7,092 bases of DNA from Pseudomonadota bacterium. Its GTDB lineage: Bacteria > Desulfobacterota > JADFVX01. The notes under the pieces are model-generated. The model worked only from the letters and a program-made list of their open reading frames with translations, was not told the origin of the DNA and ran no database searches. The position numbers and the translations under genes are program-made. The stretch lies in contig JADFVM010000381.1 of the NCBI GenBank assembly GCA_015222555.1, positions 1-7,092 of the forward strand. The letters are read 5' to 3'. This document shows, piece by piece, positions 6,805-7,092 of this stretch; position 1 is the first letter of the stretch, and every line of letters begins with the position of its first letter.

Positions 6805-6989
6805 TTAAAACTCCACCGCCAGTAATGTATTTTCATAAAGAGAATAGGAACCGGCCACACCGGCCTGTTTTTCAGGCATGGTAAGATCATCCGTGCCCTC
6901 ATGCTTGGCGCCACTTCCATTGCAGAGGCAGGCTGAGACATGAGGTAAGCCATTACAATTGCAAGGATAAGTGATAGACTTTTCTTCAT
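6805..6989 (-). pseudogene. Frameshifted remnant of a secreted, probably outer-membrane beta-barrel protein
   Basis: GAGGAG (7001-6996) lies 6 bases before ATG 6989, a strong start. The first 23 residues are a typical signal peptide (MKKSLSLILAIVMAYLMSQP followed by ASA). After it, the same frame runs to a stop at 6765 but encodes an unlikely mix rich in Trp, Met and Arg. From about 6918 a different frame reads GSGAKHEGTDDLTMPEKQ and then AGVAGSYSLYENTLLAVEF, stopping at TAA 6807-6805. This has the alternating pattern and terminal Phe of outer-membrane barrel strands. The simplest reading is a porin-like gene reduced to its signal peptide and a late strand by deletion and frameshift near 6910-6925. 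The style recalls LbtU-type or other deltaproteobacterial porins, but that is a guess. A terminator follows. The alternatives are a genuine short secreted peptide in the first frame, or a sequencing error. Confidence 0.6.
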
Positions 6990-7020
6990 GAAATACTCCT
7001 CAAATAAATTTGAATCCCTA

Positions 7021-7092
7021 GCGGGTGCATTCCCCGCGGCTTGCCGCGATATATTAAGAAGGTTGTCTCCGCGCTCATACCCCGCTGCTTGC
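7021..7092. repeat. Two related GC-rich REP-like hairpin repeats (second cut by window end)
   Basis: CATTCCCCGCGGCTTGC (7028-7044) and CATACCCCGCTGCTTGC (7076-7092) agree at 15 of 17 positions and are 48 bases apart. The first continues into CCGCG to form a hairpin CGCGG-CTTG-CCGCG (7035-7048). The second would form a longer one if CAGCGGGG followed, but the window ends. A GCGGG at 7021-7025 can also pair with CCCGC at 7033-7037. This is the pattern of intergenic REP-type palindromes. The stretch 7002-7092 holds no gene that I can support. Confidence 0.5.

Noticed and set aside
1..7092. CRISPR array, tRNA/rRNA gene, insertion sequence or phage gene
   Set aside because: No regularly spaced direct repeats with unique spacers, no cloverleaf or rRNA motif, and no transposase, integrase or phage protein were seen on either strand.

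Overview
This window is most consistent with a Gram-negative bacterium, probably a member of the Desulfobacterota (the former Deltaproteobacteria). The clues are a TonB-type energy transducer next to a long zinc-ribbon/DUF3426-type membrane protein, and a Cache-HAMP hybrid kinase with two receivers followed by an HD-GYP response regulator. This placement is an inference from gene content. No rRNA, tRNA or taxonomic marker is present.

Layout. Positions 2-685 (+) hold the 3' part of a TonB-family gene, truncated by the left window edge. After a 222-base gap with one weak promoter candidate comes a 526-residue single-pass membrane protein (908-2488, +). It has an N-terminal four-cysteine zinc ribbon, a long acidic FG-motif repeat region, one membrane helix and a probable periplasmic DUF3426-like domain. 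Just after its stop lies a near-ideal Shine-Dalgarno and ATG that open only a 34-codon frame, which runs antisense into the next gene. The strand then switches. From right to left on the minus strand lie a 907-residue Cache/HAMP hybrid histidine kinase with two receivers (6655-3932), a receiver-HD-GYP protein (3862-2909) and a single-domain DivK/CheY-like receiver (2909-2526). The last two overlap by one base (TGATG). Right of the kinase, an intrinsic terminator (6723-6766) closes a separate minus-strand unit (6805-6989). That unit has a good ribosome-binding site and signal peptide, but its body is frameshifted and reads like an outer-membrane beta-strand fragment ending in Phe. The right edge (7021-7092) holds two related GC-rich, hairpin-forming repeats, the last cut by the window end.

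How the parts work together. The three minus-strand genes look like one signalling operon. A periplasmic ligand or membrane state would be sensed by the Cache domain, the signal would pass by phosphorelay, and the outputs would be c-di-GMP breakdown by the HD-GYP protein and protein-protein signalling by the single receiver. No HPt domain is visible, so a phosphotransfer partner would have to lie elsewhere. The plus-strand pair concerns the cell envelope and is converging, not co-transcribed, with the signalling operon.

No clearly unprecedented system is visible. The points most worth checking are the zinc-ribbon/FG-repeat protein, the GHP variant of the GYP motif, the decayed outer-membrane gene with neighbouring REP-like repeats, and the orphan translation start at the strand switch.
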